Below, piece by piece: positions 25,684 to 35,475 of a stretch of 64,000 nt of DNA (the first letter of the stretch is position 1; each line of letters opens with the position of its first letter). The stretch covers positions 14,235 through 78,234 of the forward strand of contig CAYJKL010000002.1 of NCBI GenBank assembly GCA_964370755.1, read 5' to 3'. The DNA comes from CAKOSP01 sp964370755. Its GTDB lineage: Bacteria; Bacillota_I; Bacilli_A; RF39; UBA660. The translations under genes were made by a program, and so were the position numbers. The notes beneath the pieces were generated by a model. That model was not told the origin of the DNA. It did no database searches and was given only the letters and a program-made list of their open reading frames with translations.

Positions 25684-27480
25684 TTATTTTTTTTCTCTCT
25701 TGTATCTTTGATATGCTTTTATATTTTCAAAGTATATACCATTAACTTCTAAATATTTATCTGCTTTTATATCTTCATTTGATATTGATACAGTTACATA
25801 ATCATAAGAATTTTTTTCTGTTAAAATATTAGGGTCAAATACTTCAAAAACATTATTTTCATCATAAACTACTAGTTTTAAGTTTTCATCAATGCAATAA
25901 TTCGTAAAATTTTCTAGTACTGTTTCTCCAGTTTTTAATGATACTATTTTATACATATTATCTATTTTAATTAAAATGTAGTTAACCATAAAGCATATAA
26001 CTTCACTTACATTATCATGAAGTATTTCTCCTGTTATAACATCTCCTATTTCAAACGAATTATTTATATCTTCACTAATTTCCCAGACACTAGATACTCC
26101 ATTTTTTTGATTTTCTATGCGTTCACTTGGTGCCATAGTTACTAATTGTTTTGTAATTTTCTTTTCTTTATTTGCTATGAATATTTTGTTTTTTAGTAAT
26201 TCTAAATGCAAAGCGTCATCATAAATTTGTTCTTTTTTATTTGCGTCATAAATAAAGTATTTAAGTGTATTATCTTCATCCCTTTTAGTACATAGAAATA
26301 TGTTTGCATCTTTTACGTTTAATTTTTCTATTCGAAATAGAGGATTTTTAATTTCCATTTCTCCTGTTACAACATTATATAAATACCATCCATCACCACA
26401 TAATATTATTGAATGGGTATAACTTGCAGATTCATAACCTTTAACACCTGACTTTAATATACTTTCTTTCCCACTGCTATAGTTGAATAAATATTCTTCA
26501 TTATTTTTATTTTTACAAATTGCAAATGTATCACTTATACTGTTTAATACTTCATCGCCCTCTTTTAGTATTATCTCGCCATTTGATGGATCTATAAGTG
26601 TTTTTTTGTTATCTATTTTGGCAAGTAATACAACCTTTTTTTGGTTTTTGACTTCTATAACCTTAATTAATTTAAAACTTCCTATAAGTTCATCTATTCC
26701 ATCTAGTAATGTTGTATTATTTTCATTTTCGTTGTCTATTAGTACATAAGAGTTATTTGATACGTATTTTATATAATAAGAACCGTAAAATATTCTAGTC
26801 ATTTTTGTTTTTCTATCGTATAGTTGTATTATTTTTTGATTTTTTGCTATCATTAAATCTCCAACACAAAGCATATCTTCTTTGTTTATAGAACCATCAA
26901 AAATATATTCTTCAGTTTCACCACAAAGTATGTTACAAAAGTCTTTTTTTTCTAATGTAAAATAATTATTGTGGCCATGTTTATGCACAAGTTCTAAATC
27001 ACTTTCTATTAAATCTCCAGAAAAATTGTAAATATCTGTATATGTTTTTTTCTTGTTTTCGCGAACATTAAGAAATAAACCACTTTCTTCGTAATATTCA
27101 TCATCTTCTTCTGCTTTTTTCGAGTATACTATTTCTCCTTTTTTTGCGTTATAAATTTCTAAGTTTCCATCGATTGTATCACATAAAAATACATATCCAT
27201 GTCTTTGATTATGCAAATCTTGAATACACTTATATTCACAGTCAAATATTATTTTTCTTTTCTCTAAATCATAAAGTCCATCTAAGTTATTTTCCTCTGT
27301 CATTATTATGAATTTATCATCTATAATTAGAAATCCTTTTTTGTAATTACATGGAAAAATTTCTCTTTTATTACTATCTAAAAGTCCATAGTTATTTCCT
27401 TTTTTAGTTAAGTAAAAATTTTCTCCATATTCGTATTTTTCTATTTTATCGTACTCTTTGTACATTATTACATTTGGCAT
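25684..27480 (-). CDS. WG-repeat-like protein
   Basis: 598 residues, cytoplasmic by sequence (no signal). The opening repeats read N-Y-G-L-L-D-S-N-K-R-E-I-F-P-C-N-Y-K, the usual WG/beta-propeller repeat logic (GL+D ... +IIP..Y). Degenerate repeats continue throughout, such as G-L-Y-D-L-E-K-R-K-I-I-F. Length allows one or two propellers. Function is unknown. ATG follows AGGAGGG. Confidence 0.65.
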   Translation of the reverse strand: MPNVIMYKEYDKIEKYEYGENFYLTKKGNNYGLLDSNKREIFPCNYKKGFLIIDDKFIIMTEENNLDGLYDLEKRKIIFDCEYKCIQDLHNQRHGYVFLCDTIDGNLEIYNAKKGEIVYSKKAEEDDEYYEESGLFLNVRENKKKTYTDIYNFSGDLIESDLELVHKHGHNNYFTLEKKDFCNILCGETEEYIFDGSINKEDMLCVGDLMIAKNQKIIQLYDRKTKMTRIFYGSYYIKYVSNNSYVLIDNENENNTTLLDGIDELIGSFKLIKVIEVKNQKKVVLLAKIDNKKTLIDPSNGEIILKEGDEVLNSISDTFAICKNKNNEEYLFNYSSGKESILKSGVKGYESASYTHSIILCGDGWYLYNVVTGEMEIKNPLFRIEKLNVKDANIFLCTKRDEDNTLKYFIYDANKKEQIYDDALHLELLKNKIFIANKEKKITKQLVTMAPSERIENQKNGVSSVWEISEDINNSFEIGDVITGEILHDNVSEVICFMVNYILIKIDNMYKIVSLKTGETVLENFTNYCIDENLKLVVYDENNVFEVFDPNILTEKNSYDYVTVSISNEDIKADKYLEVNGIYFENIKAYQRYKREKK

Positions 27481-27523
27481 AAACTACCCTCCTAGTTAAA
27501 GGATAATATATTTCAAACATATA

Positions 27524-27552
27524 GTCAATAAAAAAGCACTAAATAGTGCGAT
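27524..27552 (-). terminator. Rho-independent terminator
   Basis: GCACTA/TAGTGC stem followed on the minus strand by a T-run, at the end of the gene stopping at 27552. Confidence 0.6.
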
Positions 27553-28124
27553 TAAATTGTGGAATTTTTTGTTTTTTTATGTATATTGTTTAATATCGGA
27601 GTGATAATTGTTCCTAAGACTATTAAAATTATAATTATTAATATTATTCTTATAAAAAATCCGCTATAGTCTATGATTTCCCAATATGTAGTAAGTAATA
27701 TAAAGTTTAAAACTATTGATAAATATATTGTATAATTTCTGATTTTGTTTACTAATGAGTTATTGTTAATCAACAACATAAGTGATATATGACCCGTAGA
27801 AATTGCTATAGTTATCAATGATACTAGTATTTTTATTGTGTATTCGAAGGAAGTACTAATTATATCTATTAATCCCCATATAATTAAAATCAAAAAAATT
27901 GATCCTACTAGTGATGATAGTATACCGAACGTAGAAAACTTTTTATGTTTATCATAAATGGCAGAGCAACAAAGTCCAGGTATGCTGAATGCAAATATAC
28001 TTGATGTAGTGCTTATTATTTTTGTCGTTAAGGAGTTTGATTCTCCAGCTATAATAATGTATATTCCGATTAAAGCACTGATTGTTAGTGTTGATATTAA
28101 TAATTTTAGTATTTTATTTTTCAT
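27552..28124 (-). CDS. Six-helix membrane protein, unknown
   Basis: 190 residues, about six hydrophobic helices with short loops and a basic C-terminus. No motif recognised. AAAGGAGAT precedes ATG. Flanked by a terminator on each side, so it is a single-gene unit. Confidence 0.65.
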   Translation of the reverse strand: MKNKILKLLISTLTISALIGIYIIIAGESNSLTTKIISTTSSIFAFSIPGLCCSAIYDKHKKFSTFGILSSLVGSIFLILIIWGLIDIISTSFEYTIKILVSLITIAISTGHISLMLLINNNSLVNKIRNYTIYLSIVLNFILLTTYWEIIDYSGFFIRIILIIIILIVLGTIITPILNNIHKKTKNSTI

Positions 28125-28247
28125 GTAAATTATCTCCTTTTTATATTTTTATATTTTTATTGTATCATAATTAGCGGCAAAATTCTAGTGATATAGATTT
28201 TTTTTCTAATAAATATTTCTGAAATTTATACAAAAGAAGATACTTTT

Positions 28248-28272
28248 AATAAAACACCGATTTTCATCAGTG
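28248..28272 (-). terminator. Terminator of zinc transporter gene
   Basis: On the minus-strand RNA, CACUGAU and AUCGGUG form seven pairs around a GAAA tetraloop, followed by UUUUAUU. The rest of 28125-28321 holds no gene I can support. Confidence 0.6.
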
Positions 28273-28321
28273 CTAAAATAAACATTCTTAGTTATATATT
28301 AATTTTATAATTTAATCTTGA

Positions 28322-29107
28322 CTAAATTATTAATAAACTTAGTGCCATAACCATCATTCCTAAAATCATTCCGTATGTAACAAGACTGTGTTTTCCGTAT
28401 TTTCTTGCTGCAGGGAGGAGTTCATCTATACTTATAAATACCATAATACCTGCAACTGATGCAAATATGAAGCCAAATACAATGTCGCTCATAAATTCTT
28501 TTAGCAAGAGATAACCTAGTACTGCTCCTACTGGTTCTACGATTCCTGATAAAAATGAGTATTTAAATGCTTTAAGTCTTGAACCTGTTGCATAATATAT
28601 TGGCATTGATACTGCTATTCCTTCTGGTATGTTATGTATCGCTATTGCAAGGGCTATCGCTACTCCAAGTGACGGATCTTCAAGCGCTGATATAAATGTT
28701 GCAAGACCTTCTGGAAAGTTATGAATCGCTATTGCGAGCGCTGTAAACATTCCCATTTTAAGTAAACTTTTTTTATCATTTTTTTTGTTTTTATTTATAT
28801 TTGCATTGTGTTTTTCTGGTGATATAAATTTATCAATAAGCGCTATTAAGAGTATTCCTGCGAAAAAACCTCCTGCAGTAAGCCATGCTCCAGTATATTC
28901 ATTTGTTGCAACACTAAGAGATTCTAGTGCTTTAACTAGTATTTCAGTAAATGATACATATATCATAACTCCTGCTGAAAACCCTAGTGCTCCCGCTAAG
29001 AAACTATAGCTTGTTTTTTTTGCAAATAAACTTATTAAACTTCCTACTCCTGTTGCAAGACCTGCAAAAAGTGTTAAGCAAAATGCAAATATTATATTAT
29101 TTTCCAA
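28322..29107 (-). CDS. zupT: ZIP-family divalent metal transporter (ZupT type)
   Basis: 261 residues, eight membrane helices. Both metal-site motifs are present: H-N-F-P-E-G-L-A-T-F (helix 4) and H-N-I-P-E-G-I-A-V (helix 5), plus E-P-V-G-A in helix 6. The cytoplasmic loop (about 115-140) is Lys/Asn/His rich. ZIP proteins move zinc and other divalent cations into the cytoplasm. The start is TTG 29107, eight bases after AAGGAAGTG. An inverted repeat AAATTAATTCA/TGAATTAATTT (29105-29160) covers the upstream region and could be an operator. Confidence 0.93.
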   Translation of the reverse strand: MENNIIFAFCLTLFAGLATGVGSLISLFAKKTSYSFLAGALGFSAGVMIYVSFTEILVKALESLSVATNEYTGAWLTAGGFFAGILLIALIDKFISPEKHNANINKNKKNDKKSLLKMGMFTALAIAIHNFPEGLATFISALEDPSLGVAIALAIAIHNIPEGIAVSMPIYYATGSRLKAFKYSFLSGIVEPVGAVLGYLLLKEFMSDIVFGFIFASVAGIMVFISIDELLPAARKYGKHSLVTYGMILGMMVMALSLLII

Positions 29108-29168
29108 ATTAATTCACTTCCTTTAATCAAATAATCACAGTGTATTATATGAATTAATTTAAAAGTCG

Positions 29169-29675
29169 TTAATTTTCTAAAATTATTTTGGTAACTTCTT
29201 TGATACTTTTATTACTAGTGTCTATTATGTATTTTTTATCATAGTTATAATTTTTAATTTCATTTAAAAGTATAATAGATCTTTCACCCATTTGACAATC
29301 TATAGGTCTTTCTTTATCTCTTTTTATTAAAGTTTCTTCACTGCATAGTAATACTTTAAAAATTATTTTTGAATTTGTAAACTCTTTAAATAATCTTTCT
29401 TTATCTTTTGGATTTATTATATAGTTAAATACTACATCATAACCATTTTCTAAGTAGTTATTAATTAGTATAATAATATTTTTCCAAAATAAGTCTAGGG
29501 GAGCATTTTCCATCCACGGACTAATTCTTCCGCCTACAAAAAAGTTATAAACATCATCACCTTCTATTAAGACTGATTTTGTTAGAGAACTAGCTAGGTT
29601 TTTACTAATTGTACTTTTCCCTACTCCAGCGGGTCCTGTTATTATATATAATTTATTCTTCTTTTGTTTCCTCAC
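29169..29675 (-). CDS. P-loop nucleotide kinase-like protein
   Basis: 168 residues, GTG start overlapping the end of the histidine kinase gene by 23 bases. Walker A is G-P-A-G-V-G-K-S-T (about 14-22). An R-D-K-E-R-P-I-D lid-like segment lies near 115. The size and pattern suggest a small-molecule or shikimate/gluconate-type kinase, or an AAA_33-type protein; the substrate is unknown. Coupling to the two-component system is structural and may not be functional. Confidence 0.75.
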   Translation of the reverse strand: MRKQKKNKLYIITGPAGVGKSTISKNLASSLTKSVLIEGDDVYNFFVGGRISPWMENAPLDLFWKNIIILINNYLENGYDVVFNYIINPKDKERLFKEFTNSKIIFKVLLCSEETLIKRDKERPIDCQMGERSIILLNEIKNYNYDKKYIIDTSNKSIKEVTKIILEN

Positions 29676-30855
29676 TTTTAAAGTATTTTATGGTAAATAC
29701 TGTTTTTACTTCTTTTTCTGATTCTACACTTATTATTCCATCTTCTTTTAAAATAATTGTTTTTGCTAAATTTAAGCCTACTCCAATACTGTTTTCGCTA
29801 CTGTTTTTATCTTTGTAAAATCTATTAAATATTTTAGTTATTTTTTCTTTTTCAATACCTTTTCCGTAATCTATAATATTTATTTCAGTGTAAAAATTAT
29901 TACTTTTAAACTCTATATCTATATTGCTATTTTTATAGCTATGTTCTGCTGCATTTTTTATAATATTTGCAATTGCTTCGCTTTGCCATTTTTTATCAAC
30001 GTATAAAAATACATCTTTACTACCACTTATGTTTATGTTGATTTTTTTCTTTTCTAATATTTGTCTTACTTTATCAATTGATAAATCTATTAGTTCTTTA
30101 ACTTTAATTTTATCTTTTTTAAACTCAATAACATCTGCATCAAATTTACTAAGTTTGAGTAAGTTATATATTAAAAACTCCATATTATTTAGTTCTACTC
30201 TGATGTCTTTAATAAATTCATTTTTTGTTTTTTCATCCATGTTTGGATTATCTAAAATATTATCTACTAAGATACTTATTCCACTCATTGGTGTTTTTAA
30301 TTGATGTGATAAATCTACAATATTATCTTTAATACTTATTTTTTCTTTTTTGTTATTTTCAGCGTGCTCTTTTAAAGATATGGCTAGTTTGTATACTTCA
30401 CTTTTAAATATTGATAAATCATTTAAACTATTATCGTATGGTTCTAATTTGTAGTTTAGATTACTTAATTCACTAAAATAATTTATCATTTTGTTATATT
30501 CTATTTTTCTTTTCTTTTCATGTATTATATACATAATGAATACTATAATTATAAGTAAATTTACTATTACTATATTCCTTATTATATTAGAGTAGTATAT
30601 GTCTTTAAAATTATCATTTAGAAATTTATCTGTAGTGTCATAACCATATTTTGTTAGATTATTTTCATTAAAATCATTACCTTTTAAAATATTAAGTATT
30701 TCTTCTTCTGTAACATCGTTACTAATTACACTAAATAATATTTTATTATAGTATAAGTTATTTTTTTTATAACTTAAATCAGTAAGTACATAAGTTACTA
30801 GCGAGAAAAATATCATAGCTGAAATTAATATTATTACCTTTTTAATCATTTTCAT
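29653..30855 (-). CDS. Sensor histidine kinase
   Basis: About 400 residues. Two membrane helices (about 6-24 and 85-105) enclose a ~60-residue outside sensor. The H-box is D-L-S-H-Q-L-K-T-P-M-S-G (around 185), then N-box N-I-I-K-N-A-A-E-H-S, D-Y-G-K-G-I (G1) and G-V-G-L-N-L-A (G2). The ATG at 30855 was chosen over an upstream GTG; an ATG at 30849 is also possible. It overlaps the response regulator gene, as is usual for cognate pairs. Confidence 0.92.
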   Translation of the reverse strand: MKMIKKVIILISAMIFFSLVTYVLTDLSYKKNNLYYNKILFSVISNDVTEEEILNILKGNDFNENNLTKYGYDTTDKFLNDNFKDIYYSNIIRNIVIVNLLIIIVFIMYIIHEKKRKIEYNKMINYFSELSNLNYKLEPYDNSLNDLSIFKSEVYKLAISLKEHAENNKKEKISIKDNIVDLSHQLKTPMSGISILVDNILDNPNMDEKTKNEFIKDIRVELNNMEFLIYNLLKLSKFDADVIEFKKDKIKVKELIDLSIDKVRQILEKKKININISGSKDVFLYVDKKWQSEAIANIIKNAAEHSYKNSNIDIEFKSNNFYTEINIIDYGKGIEKEKITKIFNRFYKDKNSSENSIGVGLNLAKTIILKEDGIISVESEKEVKTVFTIKYFKSEETKEE

Positions 30856-31486
30856 TCTCACTTAACATGTAACCTAGACCTTTAATTGTTTTAATATATG
30901 GTACATTTAATTTTTCTCTTATTCTTTTAATATAAACTGATAATGTATTATCGTTTACAAATTTACCATTATCATCCCATATAATTGATAATATTTTGTC
31001 TCTAGTTACTAGTTTTTCATTATTTATAATTAGTGTATACATGATGTTGTATTCAAGTGGAGTGAAATCAATAAGTTTATTATCCACAAAAATCTTTTGT
31101 TTTAAAATATCTACTGTTATGTTTTTGAAGTAAATATATTCTTTGCTAGAACGATTTAAAACTTTAGATATTCTAGCTAGAAGTTCTCCATTTCTAAATG
31201 GTTTTAAAATGTACTCATCAGCAAGAGATAAACCTTTTATTATATTTTCTTCTTCATCATTAGCAGTTAAAAATATTATTGGTGTATCTTTTATAGTTTT
31301 AGCTATATCAAAACCATTTCCATCTGGAAGTGTTAGGTCTAAAATTACTAAATCATAAATGTTTTTTAATTTAGTTAATGCAGTTTCTTTGTTTTCTGCA
31401 TAATCAAATATATATTCTTTTTCAAGTAAATATTTAAGTCCCTTTATAATTAGTTTATTATCTTCGATAAGAAGTATTTTTTTCAT
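30842..31486 (-). CDS. OmpR/PhoB-type response regulator
   Basis: 214 residues. Receiver domain with D-N (about 8-9), phospho-acceptor D in V-I-L-D-L-T-L-P-D-G-N-G, T in F-L-T-A-N-D and K in I-L-K-P-F-R. Winged-helix C-terminal domain with R-D-K-I-L-S and the recognition region D-N-T-L-S-V-Y-I-K-R-I-R-E-K-L. Paired with the histidine kinase that overlaps it. Probably controls the ABC transporter operon just upstream. Confidence 0.95.
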   Translation of the reverse strand: MKKILLIEDNKLIIKGLKYLLEKEYIFDYAENKETALTKLKNIYDLVILDLTLPDGNGFDIAKTIKDTPIIFLTANDEEENIIKGLSLADEYILKPFRNGELLARISKVLNRSSKEYIYFKNITVDILKQKIFVDNKLIDFTPLEYNIMYTLIINNEKLVTRDKILSIIWDDNGKFVNDNTLSVYIKRIREKLNVPYIKTIKGLGYMLSENEND

Positions 31487-31502
31487 TATGTTTCTCCTAT
31501 AG

Positions 31503-31523
31503 AAAAAGGCTTTAAAGCCCTTT
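31503..31523 (-). terminator. Hairpin between LiaF-like gene and response regulator
   Basis: GGCTTTAAAGCC palindrome followed by T-run on the minus strand, after the stop of the LiaF-like gene; it separates the transporter/LiaF part from the two-component genes. Confidence 0.55.
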
Positions 31524-31524
31524 A

Positions 31525-32142
31525 TTATTTTATGTCAATTCCGCCGAAGGCACATATACAGTCAATTGTTATAACTTTGCCTTTTGATGCTGTAGTAGTA
31601 TTATCTATTCCTCCGAATATTGGAGTTCCTTTAACTTTTACAACTACATCTTCCGGTACTAATATTTCGATTCCTGCAAATAAACATGTACAAGTTATCG
31701 TAACATCTTCTTTGATAGTTGCTTTTCTAAGGTCAAGATCTACTGAACCAAATACACTTGTTATATTTAAATTCTCAAGTGTATCATTTACTGTGTTTGA
31801 TGAACCAGAAAATACTGCAAGATAATCACTATTTTTTATATTTTTTGTATTAGGTTTGTTCCCGAATAATACTGAAAAACCAATTAATATGATTACTATA
31901 GGCCAAATTAGACTCCAGTTTAATACATCGTTTGATGCTAGAAGTAAGAATACTCCTATAATTATAGTAATTAGAGCTCCTTTAATTTCACCTTTTAATA
32001 AACTTACAATTCCTGGTACTATTATAAATAGTGTCCACCATCCATCAAAAAATACATCTAAATCCCAAATGTCTATTTGATTTCCTAAAAATATAACCCC
32101 TACTACAATTATTAGCAAACCTACTAACGTATTACTTTTCAT
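31525..32142 (-). CDS. LiaF-like membrane protein
   Basis: 205 residues from ATG 32142, eight bases after AGGAAG (two other in-frame starts lie just upstream). Four hydrophobic helices in the first ~95 residues, then a beta-rich domain with V-F-S-G-S, I-T-S-V-F-G-S-V-D-L-D-L-R-K-A and F-G-G-I-D patterns, as in the LiaF C-terminal domain. LiaF proteins restrain envelope-stress two-component systems in Firmicutes. Here it lies directly next to such a system and an ABC transporter, which supports the role. Confidence 0.82.
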   Translation of the reverse strand: MKSNTLVGLLIIVVGVIFLGNQIDIWDLDVFFDGWWTLFIIVPGIVSLLKGEIKGALITIIIGVFLLLASNDVLNWSLIWPIVIILIGFSVLFGNKPNTKNIKNSDYLAVFSGSSNTVNDTLENLNITSVFGSVDLDLRKATIKEDVTITCTCLFAGIEILVPEDVVVKVKGTPIFGGIDNTTTASKGKVITIDCICAFGGIDIK

Positions 32143-32173
32143 AAACATCACTTCCTTTGTAACTATTATAACA

Positions 32174-32206
32174 TAAAAAATGAAAATTATATATTCTCAT
32201 TTTTTA
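32174..32206 (-). terminator. Hairpin at end of permease gene
   Basis: AAAAATGA/TCATTTTT inverted repeat with T-run on the minus strand, overlapping the permease stop codon. Confidence 0.5.
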
Positions 32207-34712
32207 TAGTTTCTAATATGTTTTGTTTATTTATTTTAGAAAGTGAAGTTCTCATAATTAAATTTATTATTAAAAATACAAATGTTACTGCTATAATTAT
32301 GTATATCCAAGGAATATTGAAGTTACCTAGTAACTCTGATTTTCCAAGCATTTCGTATTTTTTCATTAAGTAGTATAGTAAGTATGCAAGCATTAAACCG
32401 ATACTAAGTCCCCAAAATAATGCTTTTGTTCCGTAGAATATGCTTTCAAGTCGTATCATATTAATAAACTCTTTGTTTGTCATACCAATTGATTTTAACA
32501 TAGCAAATTCTTTACTTCTAAGTTTCATGTTTGTTGTAATAGTGTTGAATATATTTGTTAGACTTATAAGTATTATTACACCTATAAATCCGTATAAAAA
32601 TATTCCGATTAATATAAGCATATTTTCTTGCATTTCGATGTACTCTTCCATGTTGTGAGTGTAGAAATTAACTGAATTTTTTGTGTCATAATCAACAATT
32701 TCATTGTGTAATTCTTGAATGTTATTTGCTTTTAAATATAAGTATGTTACGTTACCGCTTGTACTTATTTCTTCAAAATATTCATTTGATACGATAATTA
32801 CTGGATATGAAGAGTAGTAATTTTCTCCGCCAAGTACTACACTATCTATTTCAATTAAATCTATATCAGTAATATAGGTATTATAATAATCGTAAATATT
32901 TATATTAGTGATATTTTCTTTTAGCAAATTAACCATTTCGGAATCGCCGTCTGTATTTACTATTTCATATGTGTTATTTAAAATTATACCTTTATTATAT
33001 ACATCATGGTAATTTAGGTCATTGTCTTTTAGTATTTTTTGATACTCTTCTTCTCCTATTGATATTATTTCTACATTTGTCTCTTCCCTGAAATATTCAT
33101 TATTTACACGACTATTTATGTTTTGTTCATCAGTTAAGAAAGTTTCTGTTGTATGTACTGAGTATCTATCTACATATTTTGAATCTGCTAAATCTTTGAA
33201 AATATCTAGTTGTTCTTCATTAGTTATAGAAGTACCATTTACACTAACTACTAAGTCATATGTTGTTACTTTGTAAATTTCTTCAGTTAAATCAAAGCCT
33301 ATTTGCATAAAATATGATAATGAGATAAATATTGCAACACTTACAGCAAGTGATATTATTGTTGTTCTATATTTACTTTTATTTCTTTTCATATTTTTGT
33401 AGGCAAATACTCCTCCAATTTTAAATATTTTATTTATTATTTTTGGAACTTTTAATTTACTATTTTTTATTTTTATATCTCTTTGATTTTTAATTGCTTC
33501 TATTTCAGTAATTTTACTTGCTTTTCTTGCGCTTCCTAGTGCAGAAAAATATATTGTTATACTTGCAAGTATTATACTTATTATAATTGATGGTATTGAA
33601 ATACTTACAATAAACTCAAATCCATCAAGTGTTGGAAGCAGTACATTTACAACATTTACTAGTGCATATGTTGCTATAATTCCAAATATTATTCCTAGTG
33701 GTATTCCTACTAATCCTAGGTAAAAACCTTCTTTTAAAACTGATTTTTTTATTTGTTTTGGAGTTGCTCCTACACTTGATAACATACCATACATTTTTGT
33801 TTTTTCTGTTGTTGAAATTGCGAATGAATTTCTTATACAAAATATTGATGTTGCCATTATAATAAATGAGATTACTGCTGCAATTATGTAAAGAAATTCT
33901 CTAGTCATATCATCTGTGATATAACCACTCCATCTTAAATATTCTGAGTTATATGATATATTATATTTTCCATAACTATTATCTGTTGTTACATCATTTA
34001 TTTCATTTGTAATTGTTTCGAAATTACTAGGATCTTTGTATGTAACATGTACATTAATATTATTTGTAATATTTTCTTCATATGTATATACATTATAATA
34101 ATAGTCTGTACTTAAAAATGTGTAATAGTTTGAAATACCTACTATTTTATAGTTTTTTGTTTCATTGATTTCAAAAGTTTCAAGTAAGTTTCCGTTTTCA
34201 TCATAATTAGCTGGGTTGTGTTCATTTAATAATTCTCCATCTATATATCTGTTCCCAATATCTAGTGATATAGTATCTCCAATAGATACATTATACATAT
34301 CAGAATAATATAAATCGATTACTATTTCATTTTCATTTTTTGGTACTCTACCCTCTGATATTATATTTTCCAAATCTAATAGTGCTTTATCATCTAAAGC
34401 TACTACACCTATATGTGATATATCTTCTTTTTGAGTTTTTAACGCTGTTTTATATCCAGTTATATAATGTGATTCAATATCTTTGTGATTTTCAAATAAA
34501 TTTAAGTCTTCTTTTGATACATCTTCAAAAGTTACATGTCTATTTCCATAACTTTTTAACGACTCTACCATAAGTGTTTCTTGGAAAGATATTATTAAAC
34601 TCATAAGCGCTGTTATAAGTGCACATGATAACATTATACCAATTATTGTAACTATTGATCTTTGTCTATTAAGAAATAAATTTTTCTTAGTTAATTTATT
34701 TAGTATATTCAT
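32187..34712 (-). CDS. FtsX-type ABC transporter permease (duplicated FtsX domain)
   Basis: About 841 residues. The start at ATG 34712 gives M-N-I-L-N-K-L-T, the usual opening of this family; an ATG four codons upstream overlaps the ATPase gene. It has a first helix (about 20-42), a large outer domain (~45-265), three helices with the FtsX block, a central cytoplasmic linker, another helix (~455), a second outer domain (~480-690) and three final helices. This is the layout of MacB/SalX-like peptide-handling or antibiotic-resistance permeases. The cognate ATPase gene overlaps it. Confidence 0.9.
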   Translation of the reverse strand: MNILNKLTKKNLFLNRQRSIVTIIGIMLSCALITALMSLIISFQETLMVESLKSYGNRHVTFEDVSKEDLNLFENHKDIESHYITGYKTALKTQKEDISHIGVVALDDKALLDLENIISEGRVPKNENEIVIDLYYSDMYNVSIGDTISLDIGNRYIDGELLNEHNPANYDENGNLLETFEINETKNYKIVGISNYYTFLSTDYYYNVYTYEENITNNINVHVTYKDPSNFETITNEINDVTTDNSYGKYNISYNSEYLRWSGYITDDMTREFLYIIAAVISFIIMATSIFCIRNSFAISTTEKTKMYGMLSSVGATPKQIKKSVLKEGFYLGLVGIPLGIIFGIIATYALVNVVNVLLPTLDGFEFIVSISIPSIIISIILASITIYFSALGSARKASKITEIEAIKNQRDIKIKNSKLKVPKIINKIFKIGGVFAYKNMKRNKSKYRTTIISLAVSVAIFISLSYFMQIGFDLTEEIYKVTTYDLVVSVNGTSITNEEQLDIFKDLADSKYVDRYSVHTTETFLTDEQNINSRVNNEYFREETNVEIISIGEEEYQKILKDNDLNYHDVYNKGIILNNTYEIVNTDGDSEMVNLLKENITNINIYDYYNTYITDIDLIEIDSVVLGGENYYSSYPVIIVSNEYFEEISTSGNVTYLYLKANNIQELHNEIVDYDTKNSVNFYTHNMEEYIEMQENMLILIGIFLYGFIGVIILISLTNIFNTITTNMKLRSKEFAMLKSIGMTNKEFINMIRLESIFYGTKALFWGLSIGLMLAYLLYYLMKKYEMLGKSELLGNFNIPWIYIIIAVTFVFLIINLIMRTSLSKINKQNILETIKNENI

Positions 34713-35388
34713 AAGACTTTTCATCCTTTATTATTTTACCATCTGATATAGTAATAATTCTGTCAGCGCTTTTTGCTATTTCTAAATCATGTGTAATCAT
34801 GATAATTGTTTGTTTATACTTTTCATTTGATAGTCTTAATAGAGATATTATTTCTTCACTATTTTTTTTATCTAGATTTCCAGTTGGTTCGTCCGCTAAA
34901 ATTATAGCAGGTGTATTAATAAGAGCTCTACCTATTGATACTCTTTGTTGCTCTCCTCCTGATAACTCATTTGGTAAATGATTTAATCTTTTACTCAGTC
35001 CAAGTGTAGATATAAGTTCTTCTAACTTTTTATTATCAGGTTTAATATTATCTAAATCCCTTGGAAGTGTGATATTTTCTTTAACTGTTAATATAGGAAG
35101 TAAATTATAAAACTGATAAATAAGTCCTATTTGTCTTCTTCTAAATATTGATAATTTTTCTCTTGATAAAGAGTATATATCAGTTCCATCTATAAACACC
35201 TTTCCACTTGTTGGTTTATCCACTCCTCCAAGCAAATGCAGTAGTGTTGATTTTCCTGAACCAGATGAACCGACTATCGCAACAAACTCTCCTTGTGTTA
35301 CACTAAAACTTGTATTGTTTACTGCTTTGATTTTATTATCTCCAGTAACATACTCTTTTACTAAATTTTCTACTTTAAGTATTTCCAT
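34696..35388 (-). CDS. ABC transporter ATP-binding protein (LolD/MacB type)
   Basis: 230 residues from ATG 35388 after GAGGGAT; an extended frame further upstream has no ribosome-binding site. Walker A G-S-S-G-S-G-K-S-T, Q-loop Y-Q-F-Y-N-L-L-P, signature L-S-G-G-E-Q-Q-R, Walker B I-I-L-A-D-E-P-T-G-N-L-D, H-loop T-H-D. Y-Q-F-Y-N-L-L-P in place of F-Q-x-F-N-L-L is common for transporters with FtsX permeases. First gene of the envelope-stress cluster. Confidence 0.95.
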   Translation of the reverse strand: MEILKVENLVKEYVTGDNKIKAVNNTSFSVTQGEFVAIVGSSGSGKSTLLHLLGGVDKPTSGKVFIDGTDIYSLSREKLSIFRRRQIGLIYQFYNLLPILTVKENITLPRDLDNIKPDNKKLEELISTLGLSKRLNHLPNELSGGEQQRVSIGRALINTPAIILADEPTGNLDKKNSEEIISLLRLSNEKYKQTIIMITHDLEIAKSADRIITISDGKIIKDEKSYEYTK

Positions 35389-35447
35389 ATAAATCCCTCT
35401 TTCATAATTAGTATAGCAAACTAAAGTGACTTTATAGTGACTTTTGT

Positions 35448-35475
35448 AAAAAAAGAGAAAATTAATTCTCTCTTT
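35448..35475 (-). terminator. Rho-independent terminator
   Basis: AGAGAA/TTCTCT stem plus T-run on the minus strand at the end of the gene stopping at 35462. Confidence 0.5.
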
